Of a DNA stretch of 64,000 nucleotides, positions 37,863 through 48,370 are shown one piece after another; the stretch's first letter is position 1, and every line of letters begins with the position of its first letter. The notes beneath the pieces are model-generated. The model ran no database searches. It had not been told where the DNA came from and saw only the letters and a program-made list of their open reading frames with translations. The stretch is from positions 1,272,412 through 1,336,411 of the forward strand of contig NZ_JAIOTY010000001.1 in the NCBI RefSeq assembly GCF_019931275.1. The letters run 5' to 3'. The translations under genes and the position numbers were made by a program. Origin of the DNA: Nitratidesulfovibrio sp. SRB-5. Its GTDB lineage: Bacteria; Desulfobacterota; Desulfovibrionia; Desulfovibrionales; Desulfovibrionaceae.

Positions 37863-37956
37863 TGGCGGAAGCGTATAGGAGTCGAACCTACCATGGACAT
37901 CTCTGCCCACCACCGGTTTTGAAGACCGGGCGCCACACCGGTGACGAAACGCTTCC
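37863..37956 (-). tRNA. selC: tRNA-Sec (anticodon UCA)
   Basis: A 94-nt gene with an 8-bp acceptor GGAAGCGT/ACGCTTCC, discriminator G and encoded CCA. The anticodon stem is CCGGT/ACCGG with loop CTTCAAA (TCA). It has the long variable arm (TGGTGGGCAGAGATGTCCATGG) and a T-arm with TTCGACT. These are the marks of a selenocysteine tRNA that decodes UGA with SelB, so this genome makes selenoproteins. selA, selB and selD are not in the window. Confidence 0.95.
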
Positions 37957-38081
37957 GCAGGGGTTCGGCGTATCTAGCAGAATCGATGTGGCACGGCAAG
38001 ACGGGATGCGTGCCCGGGGCATGGCCGGATGGGGGGGCGAAACCGCGGAAGCGCGGGGTGCATGGGCTGCGAGGTCAAACC

Positions 38082-38137
38082 GGCTTCCGATGGCTGGCTT
38101 CCGGTGCCCGACTTCCGATGGCCGACTGCCGATGACC
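38082..38137. repeat. 14-bp tandem repeat, four imperfect copies
   Basis: Four units follow G(G/A)CTTCCGATGGCC-like sequence with a 14-bp period between tRNA-Sec and ftsH. No gene is seen in 37957-38336. Confidence 0.7.
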
Positions 38138-38258
38138 AACGGTCGGTGACAGTGAAAGGTAGGGCTCGAGAGCCGGATTGAGCGCCGGATCGAGGGGGGG
38201 GCAATCCGGATACCTTGCCCGGCGGCACGAAAAGGCAGGGAAAGTGCGCCCGCGCGCA

Positions 38259-38287
38259 TTGTCAAATAGTTCCCGACGACTTAAAAA
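38259..38287 (+). promoter_or_regulatory. Sigma-70 promoter of ftsH
   Basis: TTGTCA (38259-38264), 17 bp, TAAAAA (38282-38287), with a leader of about 45 nt to the ftsH start. Confidence 0.55.
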
Positions 38288-38336
38288 GGAGAAATCGTCC
38301 GCACGACGGACGTTCACTTCCGCACGGAGGCCAGAC

Positions 38337-40361
38337 TTGAACCAGTTTTCGCGCAATCTGATTCTCTGGGCAATCATCTCGTTGCTGATGGTCGTCCTGT
38401 TCAACATGTTCAATCAGCCACAGGGGACGCAGGCGCGTCTTACCTATACGGAATTCCTCCAGAAGGTCGAACGCGGCGAGGTGCTGCGCGTGACCATCCA
38501 GGGCCAGAAGCTGACGGGCGAAAGCTCCGAGGGCAAGGCGTTCCAGACCTATGCCCCGCACGACCCCGAACTGGTTACCCGCCTCATTTCCCAGAAGGTC
38601 GAGGTGAAGGCGGAACCGCAGGAAGAAGCTCCCTGGTACATGACCCTGCTGGTTTCCTGGTTCCCCATGCTGCTGCTGATCGGCGTGTGGATATTCTTCA
38701 TGCGCCAGATGCAGGGCGGCGGGGGCAAGGCCATGTCGTTCGGGCGGTCGCGCGCCCGCATGATCACCCCGGAATCGGCCCGCGTCACCTTCGAAGACGT
38801 TGCAGGCGTGGACGAAGCCAAGGAAGAGCTGAGCGAAGTGGTGGAGTTTCTGTCCAACCCGCGCAAGTTCACCCGTCTTGGCGGGCGCATCCCCAAGGGT
38901 GTGCTGCTGGTCGGCCCTCCCGGCACCGGCAAGACCCTTCTGGCCCGTGCCGTGGCGGGCGAGGCGGGCGTGCCGTTCTTTTCCATTTCCGGCTCCGACT
39001 TCGTGGAAATGTTCGTGGGCGTGGGCGCATCGCGCGTGCGCGACCTGTTCATGCAGGGCAAGAAAAGCGCGCCCTGTCTCATCTTCATCGATGAAATCGA
39101 CGCAGTGGGCCGTCAGCGCGGCGCCGGCCTTGGCGGCGGGCACGACGAGCGCGAGCAGACCCTGAACCAGTTGCTGGTGGAAATGGACGGCTTCGAATCC
39201 AACGAGGGCGTCATCCTCATCGCCGCCACCAACCGGCCCGACGTGCTGGACCCGGCGCTGCTGCGCCCCGGCCGCTTCGACCGCCAGGTGGTGGTGCCCA
39301 CCCCCGACGTGCGTGGCCGCAAGCGCATCCTTGAAGTGCACACCCGCCGCACGCCTCTGGCCACCGGCGTGGAACTGGACATCATCGCCAAGGGCACGCC
39401 CGGCTTTTCGGGCGCGGACCTGGAGAACCTGGTCAACGAGGCCGCCTTGCAGGCCGCCAAGGTGGGCAAGGACACCGTGGACATGGGCGACTTCGAGTAC
39501 GCCAAGGACAAGGTGCTCATGGGCAAGGAGCGCCGCAGCCTCATCCTGAGCGACGAGGAAAAGCGCATCACCGCCTACCACGAGGCGGGCCACGCCCTGG
39601 CCGCCAAGCTGCTGCCCGGCTCCGACCCGGTGCACAAGGTGACCATCATCCCGCGTGGCCGCGCCCTGGGCGTGACCATGCAACTGCCGGAAGGCGACCG
39701 CCACGGCTACTCGCGCACGTTCCTGCTGAACAACCTGGTGCTGCTGCTGGGTGGCCGCGTGGCCGAAGAGGTGGTGTTCAACGACATCACCACCGGCGCG
39801 GGCAACGACATCGAGCGCGCCACCAAGATGGCCCGCAAGATGGTCTGCGAATGGGGCATGAGCGAGGCCATCGGCCCCATGAACATCGGCGAGCAGGGCG
39901 AAGAGGTGTTCATCGGGCGCGAATGGGCGCATTCCCGCAACTTCAGCGAGGAAACCGCCCGCCTGGTGGACGCCGAGGTCAAGCGCATCATCGAGGAGGC
40001 CCGGCAGCGTTGCCGCACCCTGCTCGAAGGGAACATCGACTCGCTGCATGCCATCGCCGGTGCCCTGCTGGAGCGTGAAACCATCAGCGGCGACGACATC
40101 GACGTGCTGATGCGCGGCGAACAGCTGCCCCCGGAAAAGCCCAACAACCGCCCCGGAACCGTCCGTGCGGGGGAGCAGCCCGCGTCCGGCAGAAACGCCG
40201 GAGCGCCCTCGGCCTCCGCCGTGCAGCCCGGCCCCGCCAGCGCGGAGTCTGACGCCGCCGGGCGCGACGAGTTCACCCTGGAGTCCGACGACACCGCCGA
40301 GCGCGGCGCCGGTGGCCCCGGCGGCAACGACGACCACAACGGTGGCGCGGGGCGCCGATGA
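38337..40361 (+). CDS. ftsH: ATP-dependent zinc metalloprotease FtsH
   Basis: A 674-residue membrane protease that degrades misfolded membrane proteins and short-lived regulators. Two membrane helices (about 8-25 and 102-122) flank the periplasmic part. Then come the AAA+ domain with Walker A GPPGTGKT (193-200), IFIDEID and the second region of homology, and the zinc site HEAGH (415-419). The TTG start at 38337 is fixed by CGGAGG 7 nt upstream; the frame is open further up but without a site. The last 60 residues are low-complexity Gly/Ala/Asp. The stop overlaps the folP start. Confidence 0.95.
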   Translation: MNQFSRNLILWAIISLLMVVLFNMFNQPQGTQARLTYTEFLQKVERGEVLRVTIQGQKLTGESSEGKAFQTYAPHDPELVTRLISQKVEVKAEPQEEAPWYMTLLVSWFPMLLLIGVWIFFMRQMQGGGGKAMSFGRSRARMITPESARVTFEDVAGVDEAKEELSEVVEFLSNPRKFTRLGGRIPKGVLLVGPPGTGKTLLARAVAGEAGVPFFSISGSDFVEMFVGVGASRVRDLFMQGKKSAPCLIFIDEIDAVGRQRGAGLGGGHDEREQTLNQLLVEMDGFESNEGVILIAATNRPDVLDPALLRPGRFDRQVVVPTPDVRGRKRILEVHTRRTPLATGVELDIIAKGTPGFSGADLENLVNEAALQAAKVGKDTVDMGDFEYAKDKVLMGKERRSLILSDEEKRITAYHEAGHALAAKLLPGSDPVHKVTIIPRGRALGVTMQLPEGDRHGYSRTFLLNNLVLLLGGRVAEEVVFNDITTGAGNDIERATKMARKMVCEWGMSEAIGPMNIGEQGEEVFIGREWAHSRNFSEETARLVDAEVKRIIEEARQRCRTLLEGNIDSLHAIAGALLERETISGDDIDVLMRGEQLPPEKPNNRPGTVRAGEQPASGRNAGAPSASAVQPGPASAESDAAGRDEFTLESDDTAERGAGGPGGNDDHNGGAGRR

Positions 40362-41356
40362 CGACGGCTTGCGGCCACGCGCAACAGGCCATCTGGACCG
40401 TAAGGGGGGGAAGGGCGGTGACGCCCGCCCCCCCTCATCCCTTTGTGGTGTTCGGCATCGTCAACGTCACGCCGGACTCGTTCCATGACGGTGGGCGCTA
40501 CGTCACCCACGAGGCGGCAGTGGCCCACGCCCTGCGCCTGGTGGCGGAGGGCGCGCACGTGCTGGACATCGGCGGTGAATCGTCGCGGCCCTACGCAGAT
40601 GCGGTGCCGCTGGAAGAAGAACTGGCGCGGGTGCTGCCCGTGGTGCGGGGCATCCGCGACGGGTATGCGGCCCACATGGCGGACCGTGCCGGAAACGATA
40701 CCGCAACCCGCCCGGCGCCAGATGAGGCAGACGCTGCCGACGCGGACCGGCAGGCCGCCCCCCTTCGCCCCGGCGGTGCGCCGCTGCTTTCCGTCGATAC
40801 CTACAAGGCGGGCACGGCGGCGGCGGTGCTGGACGAAGGCGTGGACATCATCAACGACATTTCCGCCTGCGCCTTCGACCCCGGCCTGCTCGACGTGGTG
40901 GCCCACTACAAGCCCGGCTACGTGCTGATGCACAGCCTGGGCAGGCCGGAAACCATGCAGGATGCCCCGGCCTACGCCAACGTGATGGACGCGCTGCTGG
41001 CCTTCTTTCACGAAAAGATGGACATGCTGGTGCGCGCCGGGCTGCCGGAATCGCGCATCCTGCTTGATCCCGGCATCGGGTTCGGCAAGCTGACGGAACA
41101 CAATTTCGAGATACTGCGCCAGATGGAGCGTTTCAACGCGCTGGGCCGCCCCGTGCTGATGGGGCTTTCCAACAAGTCGTTGTTCGGCGGGCTGCTGGAC
41201 CTTGGCCACGGACAGCGGGCGGGCGCCACCCAGGTTGCCACGGCCCTGCTGGCCGCACGCGGGGTGCTGTGCCACCGCGTGCACGACGTGGCGGAAACCG
41301 TGCGCACCCTGCGCCTCACCCAAGCCATGGCCCCCGCGCCACGCACGGAGAACTGA
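40358..41356 (+). CDS. folP: Dihydropteroate synthase
   Basis: A 332-residue folate-pathway enzyme joining p-aminobenzoate to the pterin pyrophosphate; target of sulfonamides. It has [38 protein letters not shown] and LDPGIGFGK. It is longer than usual because of a 25-residue N-terminal extension and an Ala/Asp/Pro-rich insert near 110-145. Its start overlaps the ftsH stop (ATGA) and its stop overlaps cdaA (TGATG), so the three are coupled. Confidence 0.93.
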   Translation: MTTACGHAQQAIWTVRGGRAVTPAPPHPFVVFGIVNVTPDSFHDGGRYVTHEAAVAHALRLVAEGAHVLDIGGESSRPYADAVPLEEELARVLPVVRGIRDGYAAHMADRAGNDTATRPAPDEADAADADRQAAPLRPGGAPLLSVDTYKAGTAAAVLDEGVDIINDISACAFDPGLLDVVAHYKPGYVLMHSLGRPETMQDAPAYANVMDALLAFFHEKMDMLVRAGLPESRILLDPGIGFGKLTEHNFEILRQMERFNALGRPVLMGLSNKSLFGGLLDLGHGQRAGATQVATALLAARGVLCHRVHDVAETVRTLRLTQAMAPAPRTEN

Positions 41357-42099
41357 TGCTGGGCCTGGAGAACGTCACCGCCAACTGGCGCGACCTGCTG
41401 GACATCGCGCTGGTCACCGCGCTGTTCTACCGCATCATCGTCATGGTCAAGGACACGCGCGCCGTGTCGGCCATCTACGGGCTGCTGTTGCTGGTGGTCA
41501 CCTACTTCGTCTCGCGCGAGCTGGGGCTGTACACGCTGGGGTGGCTGCTGGAAAGCTTCTTCGGCTCGTTGTTCCTGGTGATCATCGTGCTGTTCCAGCG
41601 CGACATCCGCCAGGCCCTCACCGACATGGGGGCGCGCAGCTTCTTCCGCAAGAAGACCACCGCCGACGACGCCCTGAACGAGATCATCGGCGCCGCGCTG
41701 TACCTTGCCCAGCGCAAGATCGGCGCGCTCATCGTCATCGAGCGCAACGTGGCCCTGGGCGACATGATCGAACGCGGTGTGAAGCTGGGGGCCGCGCTTT
41801 CGCGCGAGTTGCTCATCACCATCTTCTTTCCCAAAACCCCCCTGCACGACGGCGCGGTGATCATTCGCAAGGGCGAGGTGGCGGCGGCGGCGTGCATCCT
41901 GCCCCTGGCCACCGTGGACCGGCAGGACTTCGGCACCCGGCATCGTGCCGCGCTTGGCATTACCGAAGAAAGCGACGCGGTGGCGGTGGTGGTTTCCGAA
42001 GAACGCGGGGCCGTCACCGTGGCCGTGGGTGGCAAGCTGACCACCAGCCTCGATGCCACGCGCCTGAAGCGCGTGCTCAAGAACATCCTGGAGAAGTAG
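41356..42099 (+). CDS. cdaA: Diadenylate cyclase CdaA (c-di-AMP synthase)
   Basis: 247 residues: three N-terminal membrane helices (to about 80) and a DAC domain with the active-site DGA (165-167) and RHR (195-197) motifs. It makes c-di-AMP from two ATP at the membrane. It is coupled to folP upstream and followed by ybbR/cdaR and glmM, the conserved cell-wall and c-di-AMP module. Confidence 0.94.
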   Translation: MLGLENVTANWRDLLDIALVTALFYRIIVMVKDTRAVSAIYGLLLLVVTYFVSRELGLYTLGWLLESFFGSLFLVIIVLFQRDIRQALTDMGARSFFRKKTTADDALNEIIGAALYLAQRKIGALIVIERNVALGDMIERGVKLGAALSRELLITIFFPKTPLHDGAVIIRKGEVAAAACILPLATVDRQDFGTRHRAALGITEESDAVAVVVSEERGAVTVAVGGKLTTSLDATRLKRVLKNILEK

Positions 42100-42101
42100 C
42101 G

Positions 42102-43001
42102 GTGCGTTCCAACTGGCAGTACGCCGTCATGGCCTTCGTCATGGCCGTCACCCTGTGGTACATGGTCACCGGGCGCGAGCGGGTGGAAGTGGTGGGCGAG
42201 GTGCGGCTGGAATTCAAGGGCATCCCCCAGAATCTCGTGGTGCGCGAAGGGCTGGTCAACAAGGTCAGCGTCCGCGTGCGCGGTCCAAAGGGCCTCGTGC
42301 GCGTCATGACCGCGCGCGACATGAGCTACGCCATCGACCTCAGCAACCTGAAGCGCGGCACCAACATCGTGCCCCTGACGGCGGAAAAGCTGCCCGAGGC
42401 GCGCGCCTTCGAGGTGGTGGAGATAACCCCCTCGCGGCTGACGCTGGAGGTGGACGCCATCGTCGAAAAGGACGTGCCCGTGGCCGTGGACATCAACGGC
42501 ACCATGCCCGTGGACGTGCGCATCGACAAGACCGAGGTGACCCCCGCCAGAGTGCACCTGCGCGGCCCGGAATCGCTGGTGTCGCGCATCGACAAGGTGA
42601 AGGTGGCCGTGGCCGCTCCGGCGCCGGACCAGGCGGGCACTGTGGAGGTGCAGGCCACCCCCACCCTGCCCGAAGCCACGGAATCCATGCCCCCTACCGT
42701 GTCCGTGCGGCTGGATACGGCCCTGCGCATGAAGGAAACCACCCTCAAGCGCGAGGTGGCGGTGCAGGCGCCGCACGGCCTGCGGGCGCAGGTGTCGCCG
42801 CGCACGGTCACGCTGCTGCTGGAAATGCCCACCTCCGTGGCCGCCGACGCAGAGACGTTGCGTGCCATCCGGGTGTACGCGGAAGTGCCCGAGGGCACCG
42901 GCGCCGGGCAGGAGAAGCTGCCCGTGCGGGTGGATCTGCCGGACAGGGTGCGGCTGAAGGACATTTCGCCCGACACGGTGAACGTTACCTTTCGCAAGTA
43001 G
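42102..43001 (+). CDS. cdaR: YbbR-domain protein CdaR, regulator of diadenylate cyclase
   Basis: 299 residues: one N-terminal membrane helix followed by three YbbR repeats with alternating beta strands, on the periplasmic side. The GTG start at 42102 lies 2 bp after the cdaA stop. In other bacteria CdaR binds and tunes CdaA. Confidence 0.87.
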   Translation: MRSNWQYAVMAFVMAVTLWYMVTGRERVEVVGEVRLEFKGIPQNLVVREGLVNKVSVRVRGPKGLVRVMTARDMSYAIDLSNLKRGTNIVPLTAEKLPEARAFEVVEITPSRLTLEVDAIVEKDVPVAVDINGTMPVDVRIDKTEVTPARVHLRGPESLVSRIDKVKVAVAAPAPDQAGTVEVQATPTLPEATESMPPTVSVRLDTALRMKETTLKREVAVQAPHGLRAQVSPRTVTLLLEMPTSVAADAETLRAIRVYAEVPEGTGAGQEKLPVRVDLPDRVRLKDISPDTVNVTFRK

Positions 43002-43267
43002 TCCGTTTGGGGTGGCAGGGTTGGCCCTGTCACTCGCGGTGTGCTTACGGCCCTGCTCTGGCCTTGTTCCGGCCTGTTCCGGCCTGTTCTGGCCCAGTAC
43101 CGCCAGCCCAGGCCGGTGCTGGCCAGTCCCGGCCTGGGCTGGTCCGGTTACGTTCCTGTCCCGTACCGTCCGGTCCCCGGCGGACCATTGAACAACCCCC
43201 GCAAATACTGTAGTCAGGCGCACCGGCGGCGCTGGCCGCCAACGCACAATCCAGAGAGGATTCGCAG
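43002..43267. other. Spacer with TTCCGGCCTG repeats before glmM
   Basis: No gene seen. A short repeat (TTCCGGCCTG, three near copies) lies at about 43067-43092, with further related GGCC-rich copies to 43145. Confidence 0.45.
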
Positions 43268-44620
43268 ATGGGCAAACGCCTGTTCGGCACCGACGGCCTG
43301 CGCGGCCAGGTGAACATCTATCCCATGACCGCCGACGTGGCCCTGCGTCTGGGCCTTGCGGCGGGCACCCATTTTCGCAACGGCAACCGCCGCCACCGTG
43401 TGGTCATCGGCAAGGACACCCGCCTTTCCGGCTACGTGTTCGAGTCGGCCCTGACGGCGGGCCTGTGCGCCGCGGGCATGGACGTCTACCTTGTCGGCCC
43501 GCTGCCCACGCCCGCCATCGCCTTCCTGACCCGCAACATGCGGGCGGACCTTGGCGTGGTCATCTCCGCATCGCACAATCCCTTCATGGACAACGGCATC
43601 AAGTTCTTCGACAAGGACGGCTTCAAGCTGCCCGACGAGATGGAGAACAAGATCACCGACATGGTGCTGGACCCCGACTGGCAGTGGGATTACCCCGTTC
43701 CCGAACGCGTGGGCCGCGCCGCCAAGATCGAGGACTCTCCCGGTCGGTACATCGTCTACCTGAAGAACAGCTTTCCCGCGCATCTCACCCTGGATGGCAT
43801 GCGCGTGGTGCTCGATTGCGCCAACGGCGCCAACTACAAGGTGGCCCCCCTTGCGCTCGAGGAACTGGGCGCGGAAGTCATCAAGATCGGCACCGAGCCC
43901 AACGGCCTGAACATCAACCACCAGTGCGGGTCTCTGTACCCCGGCGTTGCCGCCGGCAAGGTGCTGGAAACCCGCGCCGACGTGGGGCTGGCACTGGACG
44001 GCGACGCCGACCGGCTGATCGTGGTGGACGAGAAGGGCACCGTGCTCGACGGCGACCAGATCATGGCCCTGTGCGCGGACGACATGCTGCGGCGCGGCGC
44101 ACTGCGCAACAACACCCTTGTGGCCACGGTCATGAGCAACATGGCGCTCGAAGTGTACATGAAGGAGCGCGGCTGCAAGCTGCTGCGCACCCCTGTGGGC
44201 GACCGCTACGTGGTCGAGGCCATGCGACGCGAGGGCGCCAACCTTGGCGGCGAGCAGTCCGGCCACCTGATCTTCATGGACCACGGCACCACCGGCGACG
44301 GCCTGATGGCGGCGCTCCAGATCCTGCGCATCATGCGCGAGCGCGACCGGCCCCTGTCCGAACTGGCGGGCCAGTTGCAGCTTTTCCCGCAGGAGCTTAT
44401 CAATGTTCATGTGGAGCGGAAGATTCCCTTCGAACAGTGCCAGCCCGTGCTCGACGGGGTGGCCAAGGTCGAGGCGGAACTGGGCGACAGGGGCCGCGTG
44501 CTGCTGCGCTACTCGGGCACGGAAGCCGTCTGCCGCGTGATGGTGGAGGGCGAGGATCCCGAGCAGGTGAAGCGGCTTGCTTCGCTGCTGGCGGAGACGG
44601 TGCAGAAGCACCTGCGCTAG
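43268..44620 (+). CDS. glmM: Phosphoglucosamine mutase
   Basis: A 450-residue enzyme converting glucosamine-6-phosphate to glucosamine-1-phosphate for peptidoglycan and LPS. The phosphoserine loop [16 protein letters not shown], metal loop [12 protein letters not shown] and phosphate-binding [15 protein letters not shown] are intact. AGAGAGGA precedes the start. In other species GlmM binds CdaA, which fits its place in this cluster. Confidence 0.95.
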   Translation: MGKRLFGTDGLRGQVNIYPMTADVALRLGLAAGTHFRNGNRRHRVVIGKDTRLSGYVFESALTAGLCAAGMDVYLVGPLPTPAIAFLTRNMRADLGVVISASHNPFMDNGIKFFDKDGFKLPDEMENKITDMVLDPDWQWDYPVPERVGRAAKIEDSPGRYIVYLKNSFPAHLTLDGMRVVLDCANGANYKVAPLALEELGAEVIKIGTEPNGLNINHQCGSLYPGVAAGKVLETRADVGLALDGDADRLIVVDEKGTVLDGDQIMALCADDMLRRGALRNNTLVATVMSNMALEVYMKERGCKLLRTPVGDRYVVEAMRREGANLGGEQSGHLIFMDHGTTGDGLMAALQILRIMRERDRPLSELAGQLQLFPQELINVHVERKIPFEQCQPVLDGVAKVEAELGDRGRVLLRYSGTEAVCRVMVEGEDPEQVKRLASLLAETVQKHLR

Positions 44621-44749
44621 TTCGCAAGCGGGCCCTGTTTGCGAATCGTTGCCGCTTCGGTTGTCTGGCGGCGATGGTGCGGGCCGTCTTTCCGATCGTG
44701 CTTTTCCGACGCAGGCCGACACGACGACACATTCCAAAGGAGCCACCCC

Positions 44750-45625
44750 ATGAACATCCGCAAGGTCGTCATTCCCGTCGCCGGCTGGGGTACCCGTTCG
44801 CTTCCCGCCACCAAGAACATCCCGAAGGAAATGCTGCCGGTCTACAACAAGCCGGTGGTGCAGTATGTGGTCGAAGAGGCCATGCGCTCGGGCATCGGGG
44901 ACGTGGTCTTCGTCACCAACCGCGACAAGAAGATCATTGAGGACCACTTCGACTACAACCTGCAACTGGAAGGCGTGCTGGAGCGCGCCGGAAAGACCGA
45001 GATGCTGCGGCAGGTGCGCGAGGTGGCCGAGATGGTCAACATCATCTCCATCCGTCAGAAGCAGCAGCTGGGCCTTGGCCACGCGGTGCTGTGCGCCCGC
45101 GACGTGGTGCGCGACGAATCCTTCGCCGTCATGGTGGGCGACGACCTGATGTTCGGCATGACGCCGGGCATCAAGCAGCTCATCGACGTGGCCGCCTCCG
45201 AGCGGCTGCCCGTCATCGGGGTGATGGAAGTGCCCGCCGACAAGGTGAACCGCTACGGCATCATCTCCGGCGAGGAATTCGCCCCCGGCATCTTCAAGGT
45301 CAACAAGCTGGTGGAAAAGCCCAAGCTGGGCGAGGCTCCTTCGCGTCTGGCCATCGTGGGCCGCTACGTGCTGACCCCGGACATCTTCCGTTGCCTTGAG
45401 CAGATGAAACCCGGCCACGGCGGTGAGATCCAGCTTACCGACGCCTTGCAGATGCTGGCCGACGACCGGGGCCTGCTGGCCGTGAAAATTCGCGGCATGC
45501 GCTTCGACGCGGGCGACTGGGCGGAATACCTTACCGCCAACATCTACTTCGCCCTGCAGGACGAAGAACTGCGCGACGAACTGGTGCGCCAGCTCAAGCC
45601 GCTGCTGCCGTACAGCGGCACGTAG
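44750..45625 (+). CDS. galU: UTP-glucose-1-phosphate uridylyltransferase
   Basis: A 291-residue nucleotidyltransferase making UDP-glucose for envelope sugars. The N-terminal nucleotide loop VIPVAGWGTRSLPATKNIPKE, the VEKPKLGEAPS segment and GHGGEIQLTDA are conserved. The start at 44750 follows AAAGGAG. Confidence 0.94.
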   Translation: MNIRKVVIPVAGWGTRSLPATKNIPKEMLPVYNKPVVQYVVEEAMRSGIGDVVFVTNRDKKIIEDHFDYNLQLEGVLERAGKTEMLRQVREVAEMVNIISIRQKQQLGLGHAVLCARDVVRDESFAVMVGDDLMFGMTPGIKQLIDVAASERLPVIGVMEVPADKVNRYGIISGEEFAPGIFKVNKLVEKPKLGEAPSRLAIVGRYVLTPDIFRCLEQMKPGHGGEIQLTDALQMLADDRGLLAVKIRGMRFDAGDWAEYLTANIYFALQDEELRDELVRQLKPLLPYSGT

Positions 45626-45727
45626 TTTCCGGGTATTCCGGAATGTCGTGAGCCATGGCCGGGGGGAGGAGTTTCCGCCCCCCGGTTTTCTTCTTGTACT
45701 TGTCCCTTCCCTGGTACCCCCTGCGCC

Positions 45728-48148
45728 ATGTCCACCAATGCCGCCTCATCATTGCGCGCCGTCGCGCTGCTCAGTCCGCCGTACGCCACGCTGACGTACG
45801 CCGTGCCGTCGTGGCTGCCGCCCCAGGCGTGGCGTCGGGGCACGCGGGTGGCGGTTCCGCTGGGCAACGGCGCGGTGCGCGTGGGCGTGCTGCTGGACGA
45901 CGAGACGCACGCGGCGGCAGGCGGGGGGGCGCTGCCGGAAGGCGTGGTGCCCCGGCCCATGCTGTGGCCGCTGGAGCGCGAGCCGCTGCTGGGCGCCGGG
46001 TATCTGGACATGGTGCGCCAACTGGCGCTGCGGCAGGCGGTGAGCGAAGGCCAGATACTGGGCAACTTCCTGCCCGTGGGGTTGCGTACCACCCAGGTGC
46101 GGTTGCGCTTTTTCGAGGACGGCAGGGCGCGCACGCTGAAGTTCCGCGACCTTGTGCCGCTGGCGGACAAGGACCCTTCCGCCCTGCACCGCCTGGGCCA
46201 GGCCTGGATGGATGGGCGGGGCGAGGTGCTGGACAAGGCCGAGGACGCCGCCGACGCGGAACTGTGCGCGGTGACGGCGGACCCGCCGTGGCCGGTGCGG
46301 CCTTCCGCCGTGCGCCAGGTGCAACTGCTGGAATACCTGTGGGACAAGGGATCGGCCAGCCGCCGCGCCATGCTGCGCGACCTTGGGGCCGCATCGGCCA
46401 CGGCGCTGGAGGGGCTGCTGAAGCGCGGCCTTGTGGCGGTGACCCGGCGCGACGACGGCGAATGCGCCTGCGACGAGGCCGCCGAGGGCGAAGGCCCGGC
46501 CTGTCTGTATGGTCCGCCGGATGCTTCGTTCGAACTGAACGCGAACCAGCGCATGGCTCTGGACGACTTTCTGGCCGCGCTGGACGGTCCGCGCGCGGAA
46601 CACCGCCTGCTGTACGGCGTGACCGGCAGCGGCAAGACGGCGGTGTACCTGGACCTTGCGCGCGAATGCCTGGCGCGGGGCCGTTCGGTGATGTTGCTGG
46701 CGCCGGAAGTGGCCCTGGCCTGCAAGCTGCGCCGCGACGTCAACGAACGGCTGCCCGGCGCGCCGCTGTTCTTCTTTCACGGCTATCAGGGACCGGCCCA
46801 GCGCGAACGCACCTTTCGCGCGCTGGCGGCCCGGCGCGAGCCGTGCCTGGTGGTGGGAACACGCTCGGCCCTGTTCCTGCCCGCGCCCGACCTTGGCGTG
46901 GTGGTGCTGGACGAGGAGCACGACACCTCGTTCAAGCAGGACGAGGGACTGGCCTATCAGGCCAAGGAAGTGGCCTGGTTCCGGGTGGGGCAGGGCGCGG
47001 GACTGCTGGTGCTGGGTTCCGCCACGCCGGACGTGAAGACCTTCCACGCCATGCACGAAGGGCGCCTGCCCATGGCAACCCTGCCCGAGCGGGCCGGTGG
47101 CGGCACCCTGCCCGACGTGGAACTGGTTGACATCAAGGATCTTTCCTCCACCGATTCCGTGCTGGCCGCCCGGAGCGGCGCGGCCCTGCGCGAAACGGTG
47201 GAACGCGGCGAGCAGGCGGTGATCCTGCTGAACCGGCGCGGCTACGCCCCGCTGATGTATTGTCTGGACTGCGGCACCGTGGCCCGCTGCCCGCACTGCG
47301 ACATCGGCCTCACCTACCACAAGGGGCGCGAGCGGCTGGTGTGCCACTACTGCGGCCATTCGGTGCCGTATCCGGCCACCTGCCCCAACTGCAAGTGCAT
47401 GCACTACCTGCCCATGGGCGAAGGCACGGAAAAGCTGGAGGAAACCCTGGCGGCGCACCTGCCCGCCGGAGGCAAGGTGCTGCGGCTGGACCGCGACTCG
47501 ACCAGAAGGCCGGGCCGGATGGAGGAAATCCTGGGGGCCTTTGCCCGGCGCGAGGCGCAGGTGCTGGTGGGCACCCAGATGCTCTCCAAGGGGCACCACT
47601 TTCCGGACGTGACCCTGGCCGTGGTGGCCGACGGCGACCTTGGCCTGAACCTGCCGGACTATCGCGCGGCGGAACGCACCTTCCAGTTGCTCGTGCAGTC
47701 CGCCGGGCGGGCCGGGCGCGGCGAAAAGCCGGGCCGGGTGTTCATCCAGACCCGCGATCCTTCCCACTACTGCTGGAATTTCGTGCGCACGACCGATTAC
47801 GAGGGCTTTTACGCCCACGAGATTGCCATCCGTCAGCGGCGCAGGTACCCTCCGTTCGTGCGGCTGGCGCTGGTGCGCATCAGCTATCCCATGGATTTCA
47901 CGGGCGGGGCGGAGGAACTGGCCCGCTTTGCCGCAGCGGTGCGCGCCCAGGGGCGCGAGCGTGGCGTGCAGGTGCTGGGGCCTGCCCCTTCGCCGCTGCC
48001 GCTGCTGCGCGGGCGCAAGCGTTTCCAGTGCCTGCTGAAGGCCGACGACTGGCCGAGCATCCGGTCTCTGTTCGGCGCTGCGGGCGCCACGCCGGGCATC
48101 GGCCACCTGCGCATTTCACTTGATTTAGATCCGGTCAACATGCTGTAG
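45728..48148 (+). CDS. priA: Primosomal protein N' (PriA helicase)
   Basis: An 806-residue superfamily-2 helicase that reloads the replisome at stalled forks. It has an N-terminal DNA-binding part, Walker A GVTGSGKT, DEEH box, SATPD, and two zinc-binding Cys clusters (CLDCGTVARCPHC and CHYCGHS...CPNCKC). The QSAGRAGRGEKPGRV motif VI is present. The start at 45728 lacks a clear ribosome site. It is followed by a small Cys-rich gene. Confidence 0.93.
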   Translation: MSTNAASSLRAVALLSPPYATLTYAVPSWLPPQAWRRGTRVAVPLGNGAVRVGVLLDDETHAAAGGGALPEGVVPRPMLWPLEREPLLGAGYLDMVRQLALRQAVSEGQILGNFLPVGLRTTQVRLRFFEDGRARTLKFRDLVPLADKDPSALHRLGQAWMDGRGEVLDKAEDAADAELCAVTADPPWPVRPSAVRQVQLLEYLWDKGSASRRAMLRDLGAASATALEGLLKRGLVAVTRRDDGECACDEAAEGEGPACLYGPPDASFELNANQRMALDDFLAALDGPRAEHRLLYGVTGSGKTAVYLDLARECLARGRSVMLLAPEVALACKLRRDVNERLPGAPLFFFHGYQGPAQRERTFRALAARREPCLVVGTRSALFLPAPDLGVVVLDEEHDTSFKQDEGLAYQAKEVAWFRVGQGAGLLVLGSATPDVKTFHAMHEGRLPMATLPERAGGGTLPDVELVDIKDLSSTDSVLAARSGAALRETVERGEQAVILLNRRGYAPLMYCLDCGTVARCPHCDIGLTYHKGRERLVCHYCGHSVPYPATCPNCKCMHYLPMGEGTEKLEETLAAHLPAGGKVLRLDRDSTRRPGRMEEILGAFARREAQVLVGTQMLSKGHHFPDVTLAVVADGDLGLNLPDYRAAERTFQLLVQSAGRAGRGEKPGRVFIQTRDPSHYCWNFVRTTDYEGFYAHEIAIRQRRRYPPFVRLALVRISYPMDFTGGAEELARFAAAVRAQGRERGVQVLGPAPSPLPLLRGRKRFQCLLKADDWPSIRSLFGAAGATPGIGHLRISLDLDPVNML

Positions 48149-48181
48149 CCCGCGCCGACACGCGGCATCAAGGATACCACC

Positions 48182-48349
48182 ATGATCATAGTCGTCCGCA
48201 AGTGCAGCGACTGCCCCTTCTGCAGCCAGGGCGAACCCGCCCGCTGCAACCTTTCCACCCCCAAGTACCGCCCGCTGGACATCGCGCTGGACCGCCCCAC
48301 GTGGTGTCCGCTGCGGCGGGAGCAGGCCATCGTGCGCGAGGCGTCGTAG
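48182..48349 (+). CDS. Small Cys-rich protein of unknown function
   Basis: 55 residues from ATG 48182 with AAGGA upstream. It carries CSDCPFC near the start, then single Cys residues in ARCNLS and TWCPLR, giving five Cys in total, a likely metal or [Fe-S] knuckle. It begins 33 bp after priA and may share its message. I do not recognise a named family. A 22-bp near-perfect palindrome overlaps its stop. Confidence 0.65.
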   Translation: MIIVVRKCSDCPFCSQGEPARCNLSTPKYRPLDIALDRPTWCPLRREQAIVREAS

Positions 48350-48370
48350 CGGTCTGCCGCGGCAGACCGC
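48349..48370. terminator. GC-rich palindromic hairpin after Cys-rich gene
   Basis: GCGGTCTGCC and GGCAGACCGC around a GC centre form a 10-bp stem overlapping the stop codon. There is no T tract, so it is a weak terminator candidate. Confidence 0.45.

Larger units (their letters stand above)
35360..37878. mobile_element. Decayed genetic islet integrated at tRNA-Sec
   Basis: The left end (35360-35375, TGGCGGAAGCGTGTAG) matches the 3' end of the tRNA-Sec gene (37863-37878, TGGCGGAAGCGTATAG) at 15 of 16 positions, as expected for att sites of a tRNA-targeting element. Inside are a tyrosine-recombinase fragment next to the tRNA, a KilA-N-like fragment, a small probable selenoprotein gene, an AT-rich binding-protein gene and unrecognised sequence. 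The element is about 2.5 kb and has no intact integrase, so it is a remnant. Confidence 0.6.

Noticed and set aside
38262..40337. 691-residue minus-strand frame opposite ftsH
   Set aside because: FtsH is unmistakable on the plus strand; the other frame is its shadow.
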